From Rhizobium tibeticum (lineage in GTDB: Bacteria; Pseudomonadota; Alphaproteobacteria; Rhizobiales; Rhizobiaceae): a DNA stretch of 64,000 nucleotides. Made by a program: the position numbers and the translations under genes. The notes under the pieces were generated by a model, which made no database searches, had not been told where the DNA came from, and worked only from the letters and a program-made list of their open reading frames with translations. The stretch spans positions 1 through 64,000 of the forward strand of contig NZ_FOCV01000015.1 in the NCBI RefSeq assembly GCF_900110205.1. Reading direction: 5' to 3'. Shown in pieces: positions 50,962-60,445 of this stretch (positions are counted from its first letter, which is position 1; every line of letters begins with the position of its first letter).

Positions 50962-51959
50962 CTGACGCACACACTCATCCGGAACCAGACCATCATGGTC
51001 ACGATCACCATTCTCACGATCGCGACGAGACGATGCCGTTCCGATGGTCTCGTCTGGTCGTTGCAATAGTGATCGTGTCGATCATCCTGGTGGCCGCCTG
51101 CCTCGTGCAGGTCCAATCGGGGGCCGCGACCATCATCACCAGATTCGGCAATCCGATGCGTGTTCTGACCGATCCTGGCCTGGCGTTTCGGCTTCCCATT
51201 CCCTTGGAGAACACCATCAATGTCGATCTACGCGCCAGATCGACATCGAGCGGCCTCCAGGATGTCGGTACAAAGGATGGATTGCGGATCATCGCGCAGG
51301 CCTATGCGATCTGGCAGGTGCCGCAGGATCCGGATGCAATAAAGCGCTTCGTTCGCTCGGTCCAGAATCAACCTGATCTGGCAGCAGAGCAAATCCGCAC
51401 GTTCCTTGGATCGTCGCTGGAAACTGCGGCCAGCAATTTCGACCTGTCGTCGCTGATCAATCCCGATCCCGACAAGCTCCGGATCGATGCGCTGGAAGCG
51501 CAACTCAAAGCCCAGATCACACAGCAATTGCTCGACACTTACGGCTTGCAGGTTGTCGATATCGGCATCGAGCGCCTGACCTTGCCCGCAGTGACGTTGA
51601 ATGCCACGGTCGACCGCATGCGGGCCGAGCGCGAGACGATCGCCACCGAGCACGCGGCGGTCGGCAAACGCAAGGCAGCCGAGATCCGCTCCGCAGCCGA
51701 ACGCGACGCGAGAGTTCTGCAGGCGGACGCGACCGTGAAAGCCGCCGACATAGAGGCCAAATCCCGCGTCGAAGCAGCACAGATCTATGGGGCCGCCTAC
51801 AAGAGTGCCCCGGAGCTTTATGAACTGCTCCGCTCCCTCGATACGCTCGGGACGATCGTCAACTCCAACACACGCCTTGTCCTGCGCACGGATGCCGCAC
51901 CTTTTCGGGCTTTGGTCGATGGACCGCCCAAGGTCTCGTCAACAGGCGAGGCACATTAG
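50958..51959 (+). CDS. SPFH-domain protein, HflC-like, with His-rich N-terminus
   Basis: A 333-residue protein. The cytoplasmic N-terminus (3-21) is rich in His and Asp (HTHPEPDHHGHDHHSHD). One membrane span (about 31-50) is followed by an SPFH domain (VQSGAATIITRFGNPMRVLT, LPIPLENTINVDLR) and a C-terminal Ala/Glu coiled coil (about 215-275). HflC normally lacks a His-rich tail; here it could bind divalent metal. Overlaps the preceding gene by ATGA, and the next start is very close. Confidence 0.75.
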   Translation: MTDAHTHPEPDHHGHDHHSHDRDETMPFRWSRLVVAIVIVSIILVAACLVQVQSGAATIITRFGNPMRVLTDPGLAFRLPIPLENTINVDLRARSTSSGLQDVGTKDGLRIIAQAYAIWQVPQDPDAIKRFVRSVQNQPDLAAEQIRTFLGSSLETAASNFDLSSLINPDPDKLRIDALEAQLKAQITQQLLDTYGLQVVDIGIERLTLPAVTLNATVDRMRAERETIATEHAAVGKRKAAEIRSAAERDARVLQADATVKAADIEAKSRVEAAQIYGAAYKSAPELYELLRSLDTLGTIVNSNTRLVLRTDAAPFRALVDGPPKVSSTGEAH

Positions 51960-51988
51960 AGATGCAAACGAGCAAGGATAGGAATTCG

Positions 51989-53002
51989 ATGGCGCAATAC
52001 CAAGCTGTTCATTTGGTATCTGTGCTGCTATCCGCAATCATGGTTCTCGCGGCCGTCTGCTGGGCAACATCCAATATCGGGGAGATCGCGCCAGAAAATC
52101 GAGCTGTGGTCCTGCGCCTCGGCGCTTTGAACCGAGTGCAGGAATCCGGCCTGTTGTGGGCCCTGCCCGCGCCTTTCGAAAAGGTTTTTCTTCTTCCGGC
52201 GTCCGCCACGGTTTTGGAACACCCGATCAATGGATTGCTGCGCTCACCCGCGGCTCGGATCGGCGATGCTGATGTCTCGACGCAGAGCGACGCCCTGGCG
52301 GGGTCAGGATATCTGCTGACGGCTGACGCCAGTGTCGTTCAGCTCGACGTCCGAGTCTTCTACAGGGTGACCGACCCGTTCGCCTACGCCCTGCAGCAGG
52401 ACCACGTCCTTCCAGCGTTGGACCGCCTCGCCACCCGCAGTGCCGTTGTGATCTGCGCCTCAAGAGACCTCGACAGCATTCTAGTCGCGCGCCCGGAGTT
52501 GGTCGCCTCCGACAACGGCGCCGCCGAGCGGCGCGAACGTTTGCGGGCCGACCTGGTAAACAGCATCAACAGCAGCCTAAGCGCTCTGAAATCGAAGGGT
52601 ATGGGTCTCGGGATCGAGATCGACCGAGCCGACGTGCAATCGGCACTTCCAGCAACCGCCGTCAACGCGTTTGATCAGGTACTGACCGCAAGCCAGCAGG
52701 CAGAGCAGGCGATTGCGTCAGCACAAAACGATGCGGAGAAAGACAGGCAGGGCGCCGATCAGAACGCCGACCGGATCGTGCAGGTGGCGGAGGCCAAATC
52801 CAGCGAACGGCTGGCGAAGGCGCGCGCTGATACGGCTACCGTCGCGGGCTTTGCAAGCGCACGAGGATCGGAGAGCGATCCCGGTCTTCTCTGGCGCCTC
52901 TATCGAGATCGCGTTGCACAGATCCTGTCACAGGCAGGCTCGGTGGTCACGGTCGATCCCAGGGACGACGCCCGCCTCATTCTGCAGGGAGCCGACAAAT
53001 GA
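51989..53002 (+). CDS. SPFH-domain protein, HflK/HflC-like
   Basis: About 337 residues. One membrane span (about 6-26) precedes an SPFH domain (APENRAVVLRLGALNRVQESG, DASVVQLDVRVFYRVTDPF) and a charged coiled coil (about 225-275). I prefer the ATG at 51989 because AGGATAGGA lies before it; an ATG at 51962, two bases after the previous stop, would add nine residues. The stop overlaps the ATPase start by ATGA. It is the third SPFH protein in a row. Confidence 0.75.
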   Translation: MAQYQAVHLVSVLLSAIMVLAAVCWATSNIGEIAPENRAVVLRLGALNRVQESGLLWALPAPFEKVFLLPASATVLEHPINGLLRSPAARIGDADVSTQSDALAGSGYLLTADASVVQLDVRVFYRVTDPFAYALQQDHVLPALDRLATRSAVVICASRDLDSILVARPELVASDNGAAERRERLRADLVNSINSSLSALKSKGMGLGIEIDRADVQSALPATAVNAFDQVLTASQQAEQAIASAQNDAEKDRQGADQNADRIVQVAEAKSSERLAKARADTATVAGFASARGSESDPGLLWRLYRDRVAQILSQAGSVVTVDPRDDARLILQGADK

Positions 53003-54945
53003 GTGTCGCGACGGATCATTCGCATGGCTCCCATGGCCACTCGCACCACCATCATGGCCATGTGCTCAGCACCGGCCTGCTGACGGCCAATGAAAAGCAG
53101 GCAGCGGCCGTGCAACTTACCCTGGCCATGATCGCTTTGAGCCTGCTCGCTCTCGGGATCACATGGCGCTGGTTTGCACCTGATGAAGAGGGCGTCAGTC
53201 AGCTTCTGCTCGCGGCCGCCTCGCTCATCGTCGCGGTTCCAGTCATCCGGTCCGGTTGGCACAGCCTGCGCCACCCGAGCCTTCATGGCATCACCGATCA
53301 GTTGATCGCTTTGGCGATGCTGGCCGCCTGGGCGACAGGCGACCTTTTGACCGCCGCCCTTCTCCCGATCATCATGATTTTCGGACATGTGCTGGAGGAG
53401 CGCAGCGTCATCGGATCAAAAGAGGCGATGGAGGCGCTTGCTCGCCTGACCCGCAGCCATGCGCGATTGATCACATCGGATGGTGGGATGCGAGAGGTCG
53501 ATAACATCGTCCTGAAGCCGGGCGATCTGGTGGAGGTCAGAGCGGGAGACCGCATTCCTGCCGACGGTCGTGTCCAGAAAGGACAGGCAAGCCTTGACAC
53601 GGCACCGATCACCGGCGAATCCGTACCTCTCGAGGTCTCTACCGGTATGGAGGTCTTCGGCGGTGCGATCAATCTGGACGGCCGCCTGGAGATCGAGGTG
53701 ACTCGAACGGGCGAGCATTCCACGCTTGGCAAGGTCATCGCATTGATGCAGCGCGCGGAACACTCAAAGCCACCGATCACCCGGCTGCTGGAGCGTTACG
53801 CGCAGCAATATCTGGGTTTCGTCTTGACGGTTGCGGCGATCGCCTGGTTCCTCACCTACAACGACCAGATCATGCTGGCGATCCTGGTGGCGGCCTGCCC
53901 GTGCGCGCTCGTCCTGTCCGCGCCGGCGACGGCGATTGCCGGCATTGCGGTCGCGGCCCGGCACGGCATCCTCATCCGCAGCTCGGCATTCCTGGAGGAA
54001 CTGGCCGATCTGACGTCGTTGGTCATCGACAAGACCGGTACCCTCACCTTCGGCCGGCTTCGGCTGCAAGAGGTCCGACTGACCGGGAATGTGGATCGGG
54101 ACGCCGTTCTGGCTTTGGCCGCATCTTTGGGCGCTGCCAGCAGCCATCCGGTTAGCCGAGCCATGGCTTCGCTCATCAGCCATGACGCATATTATCCGTT
54201 GACGGATGTCAGGGAGATCCAAGGTCTGGGTGTGGTCGCCGTCGGAAGCGCAGGCGAAGTCGCTCTTGGACGCCCCGAACTGTTCGAGCGCATGTCCGTC
54301 AGCGCTCCCTCCGTTCCTCTACACGACGGTCCGCTCGCCGGGATATCCATCGACGGAGCCTTTGTTGCCTGGTTCCTCCTGTCGGACACCATCAAGCCGG
54401 AAGCCGCGGACGCGATGACGGAATTGCGGGCGCTCGGGCTCAACCGTCAGCTTCTGCTGACCGGCGACCGTCATTCGGTCGCGCAGGCGTTGGCGCGCGA
54501 GATTGGCATTAGTGACGTTATGGCTGAGGCCCTGCCTGCCGACAAGCTAAAACGTGTGTTGAGCGAGACGAAAAGCGGCTTCAAACCTCTTGTCGTCGGC
54601 GACGGGATCAACGATTCGCTCGCCCTCAAGGCGGGTGCCGTCGGGATCGCGATGGGCGCCGGCGGTGCGGACATCGCGCTGGCCTCTTCGGACATCATCC
54701 TGATCGGCAGCGATTTGCGACGGCTCGGCACTTGCATCCGCCTCAGCAGACTATGCCGCCAGACATTGAAAACGAACGTTATCGTCGGCCTTGGCTGGAC
54801 CGTGGCGATCGTCGCATTGGCGGGATTTGGCTTTCTTGGAACGGCGGGAGCCGTCGTCGCAGCGATCCTGCACAATTTCAGCACCTTGCTGGTGCTCGCC
54901 AACGCCGGCCGGATGATGAGATATGACGAACCACTGACGGCATGA
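52999..54945 (+). CDS. Heavy-metal P1B-type ATPase with His-rich N-terminus
   Basis: A 648-residue P-type ATPase. The N-terminus (7-22) is a His-rich stretch instead of a CxxC metal-binding domain. Core motifs are present: CPC (300-302) in the membrane, DKTGTLT with phospho-acceptor D344, SHP (H383), and GDGIND (534-539). Near the C-terminus, where Zn/Cd/Pb pumps carry a Lys and a DxG, this protein reads LGWTVAIVAL and LHNFSTLLVLANAGRM, so the metal is uncertain. It is coupled to three SPFH genes, suggesting that the pump works in or with an SPFH membrane assembly. Confidence 0.85.
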   Translation: MSVATDHSHGSHGHSHHHHGHVLSTGLLTANEKQAAAVQLTLAMIALSLLALGITWRWFAPDEEGVSQLLLAAASLIVAVPVIRSGWHSLRHPSLHGITDQLIALAMLAAWATGDLLTAALLPIIMIFGHVLEERSVIGSKEAMEALARLTRSHARLITSDGGMREVDNIVLKPGDLVEVRAGDRIPADGRVQKGQASLDTAPITGESVPLEVSTGMEVFGGAINLDGRLEIEVTRTGEHSTLGKVIALMQRAEHSKPPITRLLERYAQQYLGFVLTVAAIAWFLTYNDQIMLAILVAACPCALVLSAPATAIAGIAVAARHGILIRSSAFLEELADLTSLVIDKTGTLTFGRLRLQEVRLTGNVDRDAVLALAASLGAASSHPVSRAMASLISHDAYYPLTDVREIQGLGVVAVGSAGEVALGRPELFERMSVSAPSVPLHDGPLAGISIDGAFVAWFLLSDTIKPEAADAMTELRALGLNRQLLLTGDRHSVAQALAREIGISDVMAEALPADKLKRVLSETKSGFKPLVVGDGINDSLALKAGAVGIAMGAGGADIALASSDIILIGSDLRRLGTCIRLSRLCRQTLKTNVIVGLGWTVAIVALAGFGFLGTAGAVVAAILHNFSTLLVLANAGRMMRYDEPLTA

Positions 54946-55161
54946 GGCAAGATCTGCTTACGTCATCGCCTTACCACCTCAATTGAAGCGGGGGATTTTT
55001 CGACGGCGGGCAACACGCCACCGAATCCGCTGGCATCCGAAGGCGTTAGTGATTGCTCAACAATGCCTGCTAGAGCAGCGGCGACGCAGATGCTACGATT
55101 CAGATCGGAAAATCAGCGATACCCCGGAATCTGAGAGCAAGCACTGGATATAAGGGGAGTA

Positions 55162-56466
55162 ATGGTGGGTTTCGAAGAAATCTTCAGAGAAGCTGAGGTT
55201 TGGGTCCGCACGGTTCTTCTAAATGCATGGACACTCTACCAGTGCGGGTTGATTGTCCTGGGGTTCCTATTTTCGACATTCGCTGCAAAACGCGTCGAGC
55301 CCCTTTTCGAAGCGCGAGCCCGCAAGATCAGGGGAAACCCGGACCTGCTACGCGTTATTGTCGCCTTTCTCAGACGCTTGCGTTGGCTTTTCCTGATCGT
55401 ATGGTTGTGGCTGGTGGAAGGTGTGCTATCGCGCTATGCGTGGCCCTCGCATCGATGGCTCATTACAACGGCGCTAGCACTCACGGCTGCCTGGTTCGTC
55501 GTAGCGGTGCTGACGAGGATTATCCGCAATCAGAGCCTCGCACGCGTCGTTGCGATTGGAAGCTGGTGCTACATCGCCCTTTACACGGTAGGACTCGATG
55601 GCCCGGTCCTTGCTGGTCTCGACAGCGCTGCGGTGAATATCGGCACGGCAAGACTTTCACTGCTCTTGATCATAGAAGCCATCGTTCTGGCGGTTGCCCT
55701 GGTTTGGCTTGCCGTACTGATTGGAAACGTTTCTTCTCATTGGGTTCAGCGGTCCACGGACCTTTCCCCCTCGTTCAAGGTCCTCATCAGCAAGCTGATC
55801 AAGATCGGCTTGATCATTCTGGCAGGGACGATCACGCTGTCGACCACGGGAATCGACCTTACCGCTCTGACGGTGTTTTCGGGTGCGGTGGGCGTCGGTG
55901 TCGGTTTCGGTCTACAAAAGGTCGTGTCGAATTTCATCTCCGGCGTCATCATCCTGCTCGACAAGTCCATCAAGCCAGGCGACACGATCTCACTCGGCGA
56001 AACGTTCGGCTCGATCAGGGATCTGCGCTCCCGTTTCGTGTCGGTGATTACCAGAGACGGCAAAGAATATCTTATCCCGAATGAGGATTTCATCTCGCAG
56101 CAAGTGGTCAACTGGTCGTTCTCCAGCGACTACGTCCGTATCGAAGTCGATTTTGGAACGTCCTACGACAGCGACCCGCATGATGTCGTGCGCATCGCAA
56201 TAGAAACGGCAAAGAGCATTCCTCGCATCGCAAATACCTATTCTGCGCCGGTGTGCTGGATGACGGCCTTCGGATCCTCTTCGCTCGATTTCAAGCTGAG
56301 GTTCTGGATTTCTGATCCAAGCAACGGGCTGACCAATATTCGCGGCGAGGTCCTCATGGCTTTGTGGGACGCCTTCAAGCAAGCGGGAGTTTCGGTTCCC
56401 TTCCCGCACCGCGAGATCATCATGAAGACGCCTGTCGAAATTGCTCGGCGCCCCTCCGAACCGTGA
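55162..56466 (+). CDS. MscS-type mechanosensitive channel
   Basis: A 434-residue protein with several membrane spans and the MscS pore and beta domain: GAVGVGVGFGLQKVVSNFIS, LLDKSIKPGDTISL and the IPNEDFISQQVVNWSF segment. AAGGGGAGTA precedes the ATG. Such channels release solutes on hypo-osmotic shock. It lies 216 bp after the metal ATPase gene and may have its own promoter. A functional link to the SPFH unit is not shown. Confidence 0.85.
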   Translation: MVGFEEIFREAEVWVRTVLLNAWTLYQCGLIVLGFLFSTFAAKRVEPLFEARARKIRGNPDLLRVIVAFLRRLRWLFLIVWLWLVEGVLSRYAWPSHRWLITTALALTAAWFVVAVLTRIIRNQSLARVVAIGSWCYIALYTVGLDGPVLAGLDSAAVNIGTARLSLLLIIEAIVLAVALVWLAVLIGNVSSHWVQRSTDLSPSFKVLISKLIKIGLIILAGTITLSTTGIDLTALTVFSGAVGVGVGFGLQKVVSNFISGVIILLDKSIKPGDTISLGETFGSIRDLRSRFVSVITRDGKEYLIPNEDFISQQVVNWSFSSDYVRIEVDFGTSYDSDPHDVVRIAIETAKSIPRIANTYSAPVCWMTAFGSSSLDFKLRFWISDPSNGLTNIRGEVLMALWDAFKQAGVSVPFPHREIIMKTPVEIARRPSEP

Positions 56467-56692
56467 TAGAGGACCCCGCATCGACGACGTCGGTTGTGCA
56501 GCGCGGGGCCAAAAGGTTTTCGCAGGCGCGCGGCGGGATCTTCTACCGCCGGCGATATCTCACGCCGAACGAGAGCCGGAGACGCTCGCCCTGCCCGGCG
56601 GTGTACTGAACATCTTGCAGCCAATGCCAACAGCCCGCCACTCGTGCAAGATAACCGGTCCTAATCACCCGCTTACTCAGACCAAAACGCCG

Positions 56693-57634
56693 TCACGACG
56701 CCGGGGCGACGACTTCCCTTTTCCGGCCATCGCGCAGCCTGGCAGATGCGTACCAGCCATCCCACTGCGAGAATTGTTCGAAGACGCGGCGATAACCCTT
56801 GTTCTCCAACAATTTCTGTATCGCGGCTTCGGTCTTGGGATTGTTCTCTACCGATATCAGGTCGAACTTGCGGTCAAAGCTGAAGGCGGACAAAATATCG
56901 AGTTCACTGCCTTCCGTATCGATCGACAGATAATCCACCACAGGTGGCGCATGGTAAGTTTCCAGCAAATCGTCCAGCGAAATTGTCTCTACCTGTATTT
57001 GCCTTCCCTTCTGGCGCACCTCGGAGAAATGATCCCCTTGAGAGAAATCGGCAATTGAACTCAGCTCCGGGTCGACGTCGTCGGTCGCTATAAAGTTGAC
57101 CGTATTATGGGATTGAGATGAGACGCACCGATGGTCGATAGAGGCATTTCGGTTTGCGGCCAATTCCGGATGCCAAATCGGGTTGGGTTCAGCGAGGATA
57201 CCGGACCAGCCAAATTGCTTCTCAAGCAACCAGGTATTGCTATTTTTCAGACCGTTCGTCGAGCCGAACTCAACGAAGAAGCCATCTCGGTTTTCGTATG
57301 ATTCGTAGCAAACCCACAGGTCCTGTAAAATCTGTGCTCTCGACCAATCACGCCGTGATAGGCAATAGCCGATAAACTTGAGGTCATCATCCAATATGGC
57401 GTCGGCGACCTCTGGCCTGTTGAGGCGAATTGCATTGAATACTGCTTTCTGCAAATTCTTGTTCTGGTGCAACCTATTGAAGATCATCGCCATACCCGAA
57501 AATACAAACTTTCTTGCGTCCAGCATATCGCCTATCCGTATGAAGCGTTGAGCGACATTGTCGTCGCATGGTTTTTTTACATCAATGATGCGTCGGGTGG
57601 CCGCAGGGACAGAAAGGCATCTGTTGTCAGCCAC
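56693..57634 (-). CDS. FkbM-family methyltransferase
   Basis: A 313-residue protein. The SAM-binding segment DGFFVEFGSTNGLKNSNT (about 117-134) and the FkbM motif VDYLSIDTEGSELDIL (about 235-250) are present. These enzymes O-methylate sugars in glycans or natural products. The start is GTG with AAGGG upstream; an internal ATG at MLDARKF is possible. It is near glycosyltransferase genes on the same strand, so a glycan is the likely target. Confidence 0.8.
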   Translation of the reverse strand: MADNRCLSVPAATRRIIDVKKPCDDNVAQRFIRIGDMLDARKFVFSGMAMIFNRLHQNKNLQKAVFNAIRLNRPEVADAILDDDLKFIGYCLSRRDWSRAQILQDLWVCYESYENRDGFFVEFGSTNGLKNSNTWLLEKQFGWSGILAEPNPIWHPELAANRNASIDHRCVSSQSHNTVNFIATDDVDPELSSIADFSQGDHFSEVRQKGRQIQVETISLDDLLETYHAPPVVDYLSIDTEGSELDILSAFSFDRKFDLISVENNPKTEAAIQKLLENKGYRRVFEQFSQWDGWYASARLRDGRKREVVAPAS

Positions 57635-58032
57635 TAAAGCAACCCTTATGGGTTACCGTTTCCGTCCCGGTTTTTCCTCCAGCTGCGTTGGAGCAGGAAG
57701 CATATTGCCGGCCCGTCAGCCCCTTGCGCACCAAGTCCTGGCGCCAACAGGTCCGAGCGAGCCGTCGAAGTGAGCGCGAACGTCAGCTTCCGTTGCATCC
57801 GTACGACACCCGCCTTATCTCGATTAGAACGCTTCTCGTGCTTGAAAGCTCCACGGATGTCGCCATCGCCGAGTTAAAAATGCTTGCTGTACGCCCACCG
57901 TCTCAATCCATGGTCATGCCTGGCTGATGTTCAATCGCGTTCCCTCTTCGCCCAAGCGCGAAGACGCTCGCAAAAACCCGACGGCCGTCCGCGACCCGAC
58001 GCCAGGGACGAGACGACGGCGTACCGTCGCCA
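57635..58032. other. Gap without a recognised gene
   Basis: 398 bp between two minus-strand genes. Short frames in several phases, none with a domain or convincing start. No clear hairpin was found. Confidence 0.35.
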
Positions 58033-58935
58033 TCAACTGTTCTGCGCAGGATGATAGTGATGCCAAGTCCTGCCGATGCTGGGTATCAACTGCCTCATGA
58101 CCGCTTTGATGCCGAGAGCTTGTCCGGACAACCGCATACGGTAGTTTTCGGTCATGTGAATCATTACATTCTCCGGGTAGACATCTCGAAAGAATGAAAG
58201 ACCTCCAGTCTCTTCGAGCTTCTCGTGGAAGAAACTGCCGGCTGGCGGCGCGATATCCTTCCAGTATCCCATCTTCGAAAGGATGTTGTTGAACAGATGG
58301 ATCGTAGCGGCCCCGCGGCACTTTTCCCTGCATTCGTCAGCAGACCCCTTGAGGAGGATCTTGAACAGGTCATAGTGTTCGATCGGATAGAAGACCGAAT
58401 GGCTCGTTGTCTCAATTTTCTCGCGAAGTTCGTTTACAACCTGCGTCAGCAAAATCGGCCCGGTCTGGCCCCAAACCAGGTTCCTACCAGCAACAGCCAT
58501 GGCTTGTTCAATGAGCCTGTCCAAGGTCTGCTTTGATCTGATGTGAAGGACGGCGTTGTTCAGGCCGCCTTGCTCTTCTCGCACGACGATGTCACCGGGC
58601 AGTTCGTCCGGAAGCCTTTTGATCATAAGGACGTCGAGGTCGGTCCAGACCAGATCGCAGTCCCTAATCATCTTGTAGCGAAAGAGATCGGAAAATGGCG
58701 CCAGATGCGGTTTGCCGTCCAACAGAAAGCTTTTCGTCAATTCCTCTGGAAGAACGTCAGCGGCGTTGCGCAACTCCACTCCATCCGGCGCATTTTCGAT
58801 CGGTTGATATGAAAAGAGTATAAGGCGGTAGCCATGCTTGATAAATGAATGAGCGCACGCCTGCTCAAGCGCATCGAGGCGCCCGCCGTACCAGAACGTT
58901 CCGAAGGCCCTTGGGTCAGATGGTTTCTCCAGCAT
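58033..58935 (-). CDS. Glycosyltransferase, GT32-like DXD sugar transferase
   Basis: A 300-residue protein. FSDLFRYKMI followed by CDLVWTDLDVLMIKRL gives the DxD motif and flanks of the GT32 (Gly_transf_sug) family. GGAAGGA precedes the ATG. It probably adds a hexose to a surface glycan. The soluble character suggests cytosolic action. Neighbouring genes encode an FkbM methyltransferase and a GT4 enzyme. Confidence 0.75.
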   Translation of the reverse strand: MLEKPSDPRAFGTFWYGGRLDALEQACAHSFIKHGYRLILFSYQPIENAPDGVELRNAADVLPEELTKSFLLDGKPHLAPFSDLFRYKMIRDCDLVWTDLDVLMIKRLPDELPGDIVVREEQGGLNNAVLHIRSKQTLDRLIEQAMAVAGRNLVWGQTGPILLTQVVNELREKIETTSHSVFYPIEHYDLFKILLKGSADECREKCRGAATIHLFNNILSKMGYWKDIAPPAGSFFHEKLEETGGLSFFRDVYPENVMIHMTENYRMRLSGQALGIKAVMRQLIPSIGRTWHHYHPAQNS

Positions 58936-59281
58936 GTGGATTCCTTCCCGAGCGAGATAAAATCGGTGTTTCAGACAGAAAGCGAAGTCGACCCGAAGGG
59001 TGCTGTAAGTTCGTTCAGGAGCGCAACGCAGCGCCGAACCACTCTGTATGAGGGGCGTATCTTATTTCGCATGCCAGTTTCATTTGGCTGACACGAGGCA
59101 TGGCAGTGCTCCTGATTGCCATATCCATGTTGGCCACTCCCTGCGATTTCGCCCCAATGGCAACCAACGGAAGGAATTCATTCCTAATTTTGGACCGACC
59201 ACACGAGCTCGGTGCAGCATACCAACAGGTTAACCTTACTGATATAATCGCACTGCACGCCATGCCGGCGGCAAATGAAAT
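58936..59281. other. Gap without a recognised gene
   Basis: 346 bp between two glycosyltransferase genes. A minus-strand frame of 82 codons (59015-59263) lacks any recognisable feature. It may hold the promoter of the GT32-like gene. Confidence 0.35.
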
Positions 59282-60370
59282 CTATCTTTCCTCGGCATGC
59301 GCCATCTTCACCCGCCGTGGGACCGCTGCCGCCAAGTATACTTGCAATGTCTCGCGGGCTACACGGTCGATGGTCAGGTTCTCGATGCGCAATTGGCTCT
59401 TGACCTTCCATGTTGCGATCCGTTCAGGCATCCGCAACAGGTCCAAGATCGCATTTGCAAGCGATGACGGGTCGCGCGGCGGGACAAGAATTCCCGCTTT
59501 TCCCTGCTCCAGCAGTTGCGGTATGCCATCCACTTCAGTGCCTATTATCGCGCAACCTGCCTCGCGTGCCTCCGACAGTACGAGCGGTCCGGGGTCGGCA
59601 TGGGAGGGCAGGACGAAAATGTCGGCCGCCAGCATATACGGATAGGGGTCCCTCGCAGACCCGACAAAGGTGACTGAAGGTGCGCAGGCGAGAGACGAAA
59701 CCATCTCCTCGTAGGATGCTCGAAACGGACCGTCGCCGACGACATAGAGATGCGCGGCAGGAAAGCTCTCGTGGACAATATCGAAGGCATGAAACAAGTC
59801 CGGCAGGCCCTTGCGAGGGTGGAGCCCGCCGACAAAAAGAATGCTTGGCGACCGCAGCGCCGCCGGCTCCTCCATTCGCGCTTCCAGCCGGCACGAACCG
59901 ATTGTACCATTAAGGACAACGTGCACCTTCGAAGCGGAAACGCCTCTCCTTTGCATTGCGGACCCCACAGCGTCGCTCACAGCAATCACACGTGATCCTA
60001 GTCCCATTAACGTCGCGCTCTTCTCGAATTCGTTATGAACGGTTGTGATCAGAGGTATCCCCGCGATCTTGCAGATCGGGAAAGCCAGAACAGCGCTGGT
60101 CATCATATGCGCATGGACAATATCGGCCTTAAATTCGCGAACGTGACCGCGCAGGCAAAACACCGCCTTGGCCAGGCTCGGGATGCTTCGCTTATGATCG
60201 ACGCGCACGGTCAAAACGCCCTTGCTGTGCAAGAGCTCGTCAAAGTCCCCTCCTCCGCTTGCGATACAAACATCATGGCCGAGCGCGGCCTGAGCGCAGG
60301 CGAGATCCACCGCGGCATGAACATGCCCGTTCTGACGCTGGGTATGGTTGAGGATGTGCAGGATCCGCAT
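59282..60370 (-). CDS. Family 4 glycosyltransferase
   Basis: A 362-residue GT-B glycosyltransferase. The N-terminal domain starts MRILHILNHTQRQNGHVHAA and contains DIVHAHMM. The C-terminal nucleotide-sugar domain has ILFVGGLHPRKGLPDLFHAF and the E-x7-E-type PLVLSEAREAGCAIIGTEV. AAAGG precedes the ATG. It likely acts in the cytosol on a lipid-linked glycan or another surface polysaccharide. It lies downstream of the flavoprotein gene on the same strand. Confidence 0.85.
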   Translation of the reverse strand: MRILHILNHTQRQNGHVHAAVDLACAQAALGHDVCIASGGGDFDELLHSKGVLTVRVDHKRSIPSLAKAVFCLRGHVREFKADIVHAHMMTSAVLAFPICKIAGIPLITTVHNEFEKSATLMGLGSRVIAVSDAVGSAMQRRGVSASKVHVVLNGTIGSCRLEARMEEPAALRSPSILFVGGLHPRKGLPDLFHAFDIVHESFPAAHLYVVGDGPFRASYEEMVSSLACAPSVTFVGSARDPYPYMLAADIFVLPSHADPGPLVLSEAREAGCAIIGTEVDGIPQLLEQGKAGILVPPRDPSSLANAILDLLRMPERIATWKVKSQLRIENLTIDRVARETLQVYLAAAVPRRVKMAHAEER

Positions 60371-60445
60371 TGTTGACCTTTCGTCACTTCCTTCGCGCTA
60401 TGGCAAGCCGGGCTAGCCTTTTTGCATTTCGGGTGTCGACAGTCC

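Noticed and set aside
50961..53002. Calling the SPFH genes the housekeeping hflK and hflC
   Set aside because: Three SPFH genes instead of two, an extra membrane domain, a His-rich tail and linkage to a metal ATPase all differ from the standard hflX-hflKC neighbourhood.
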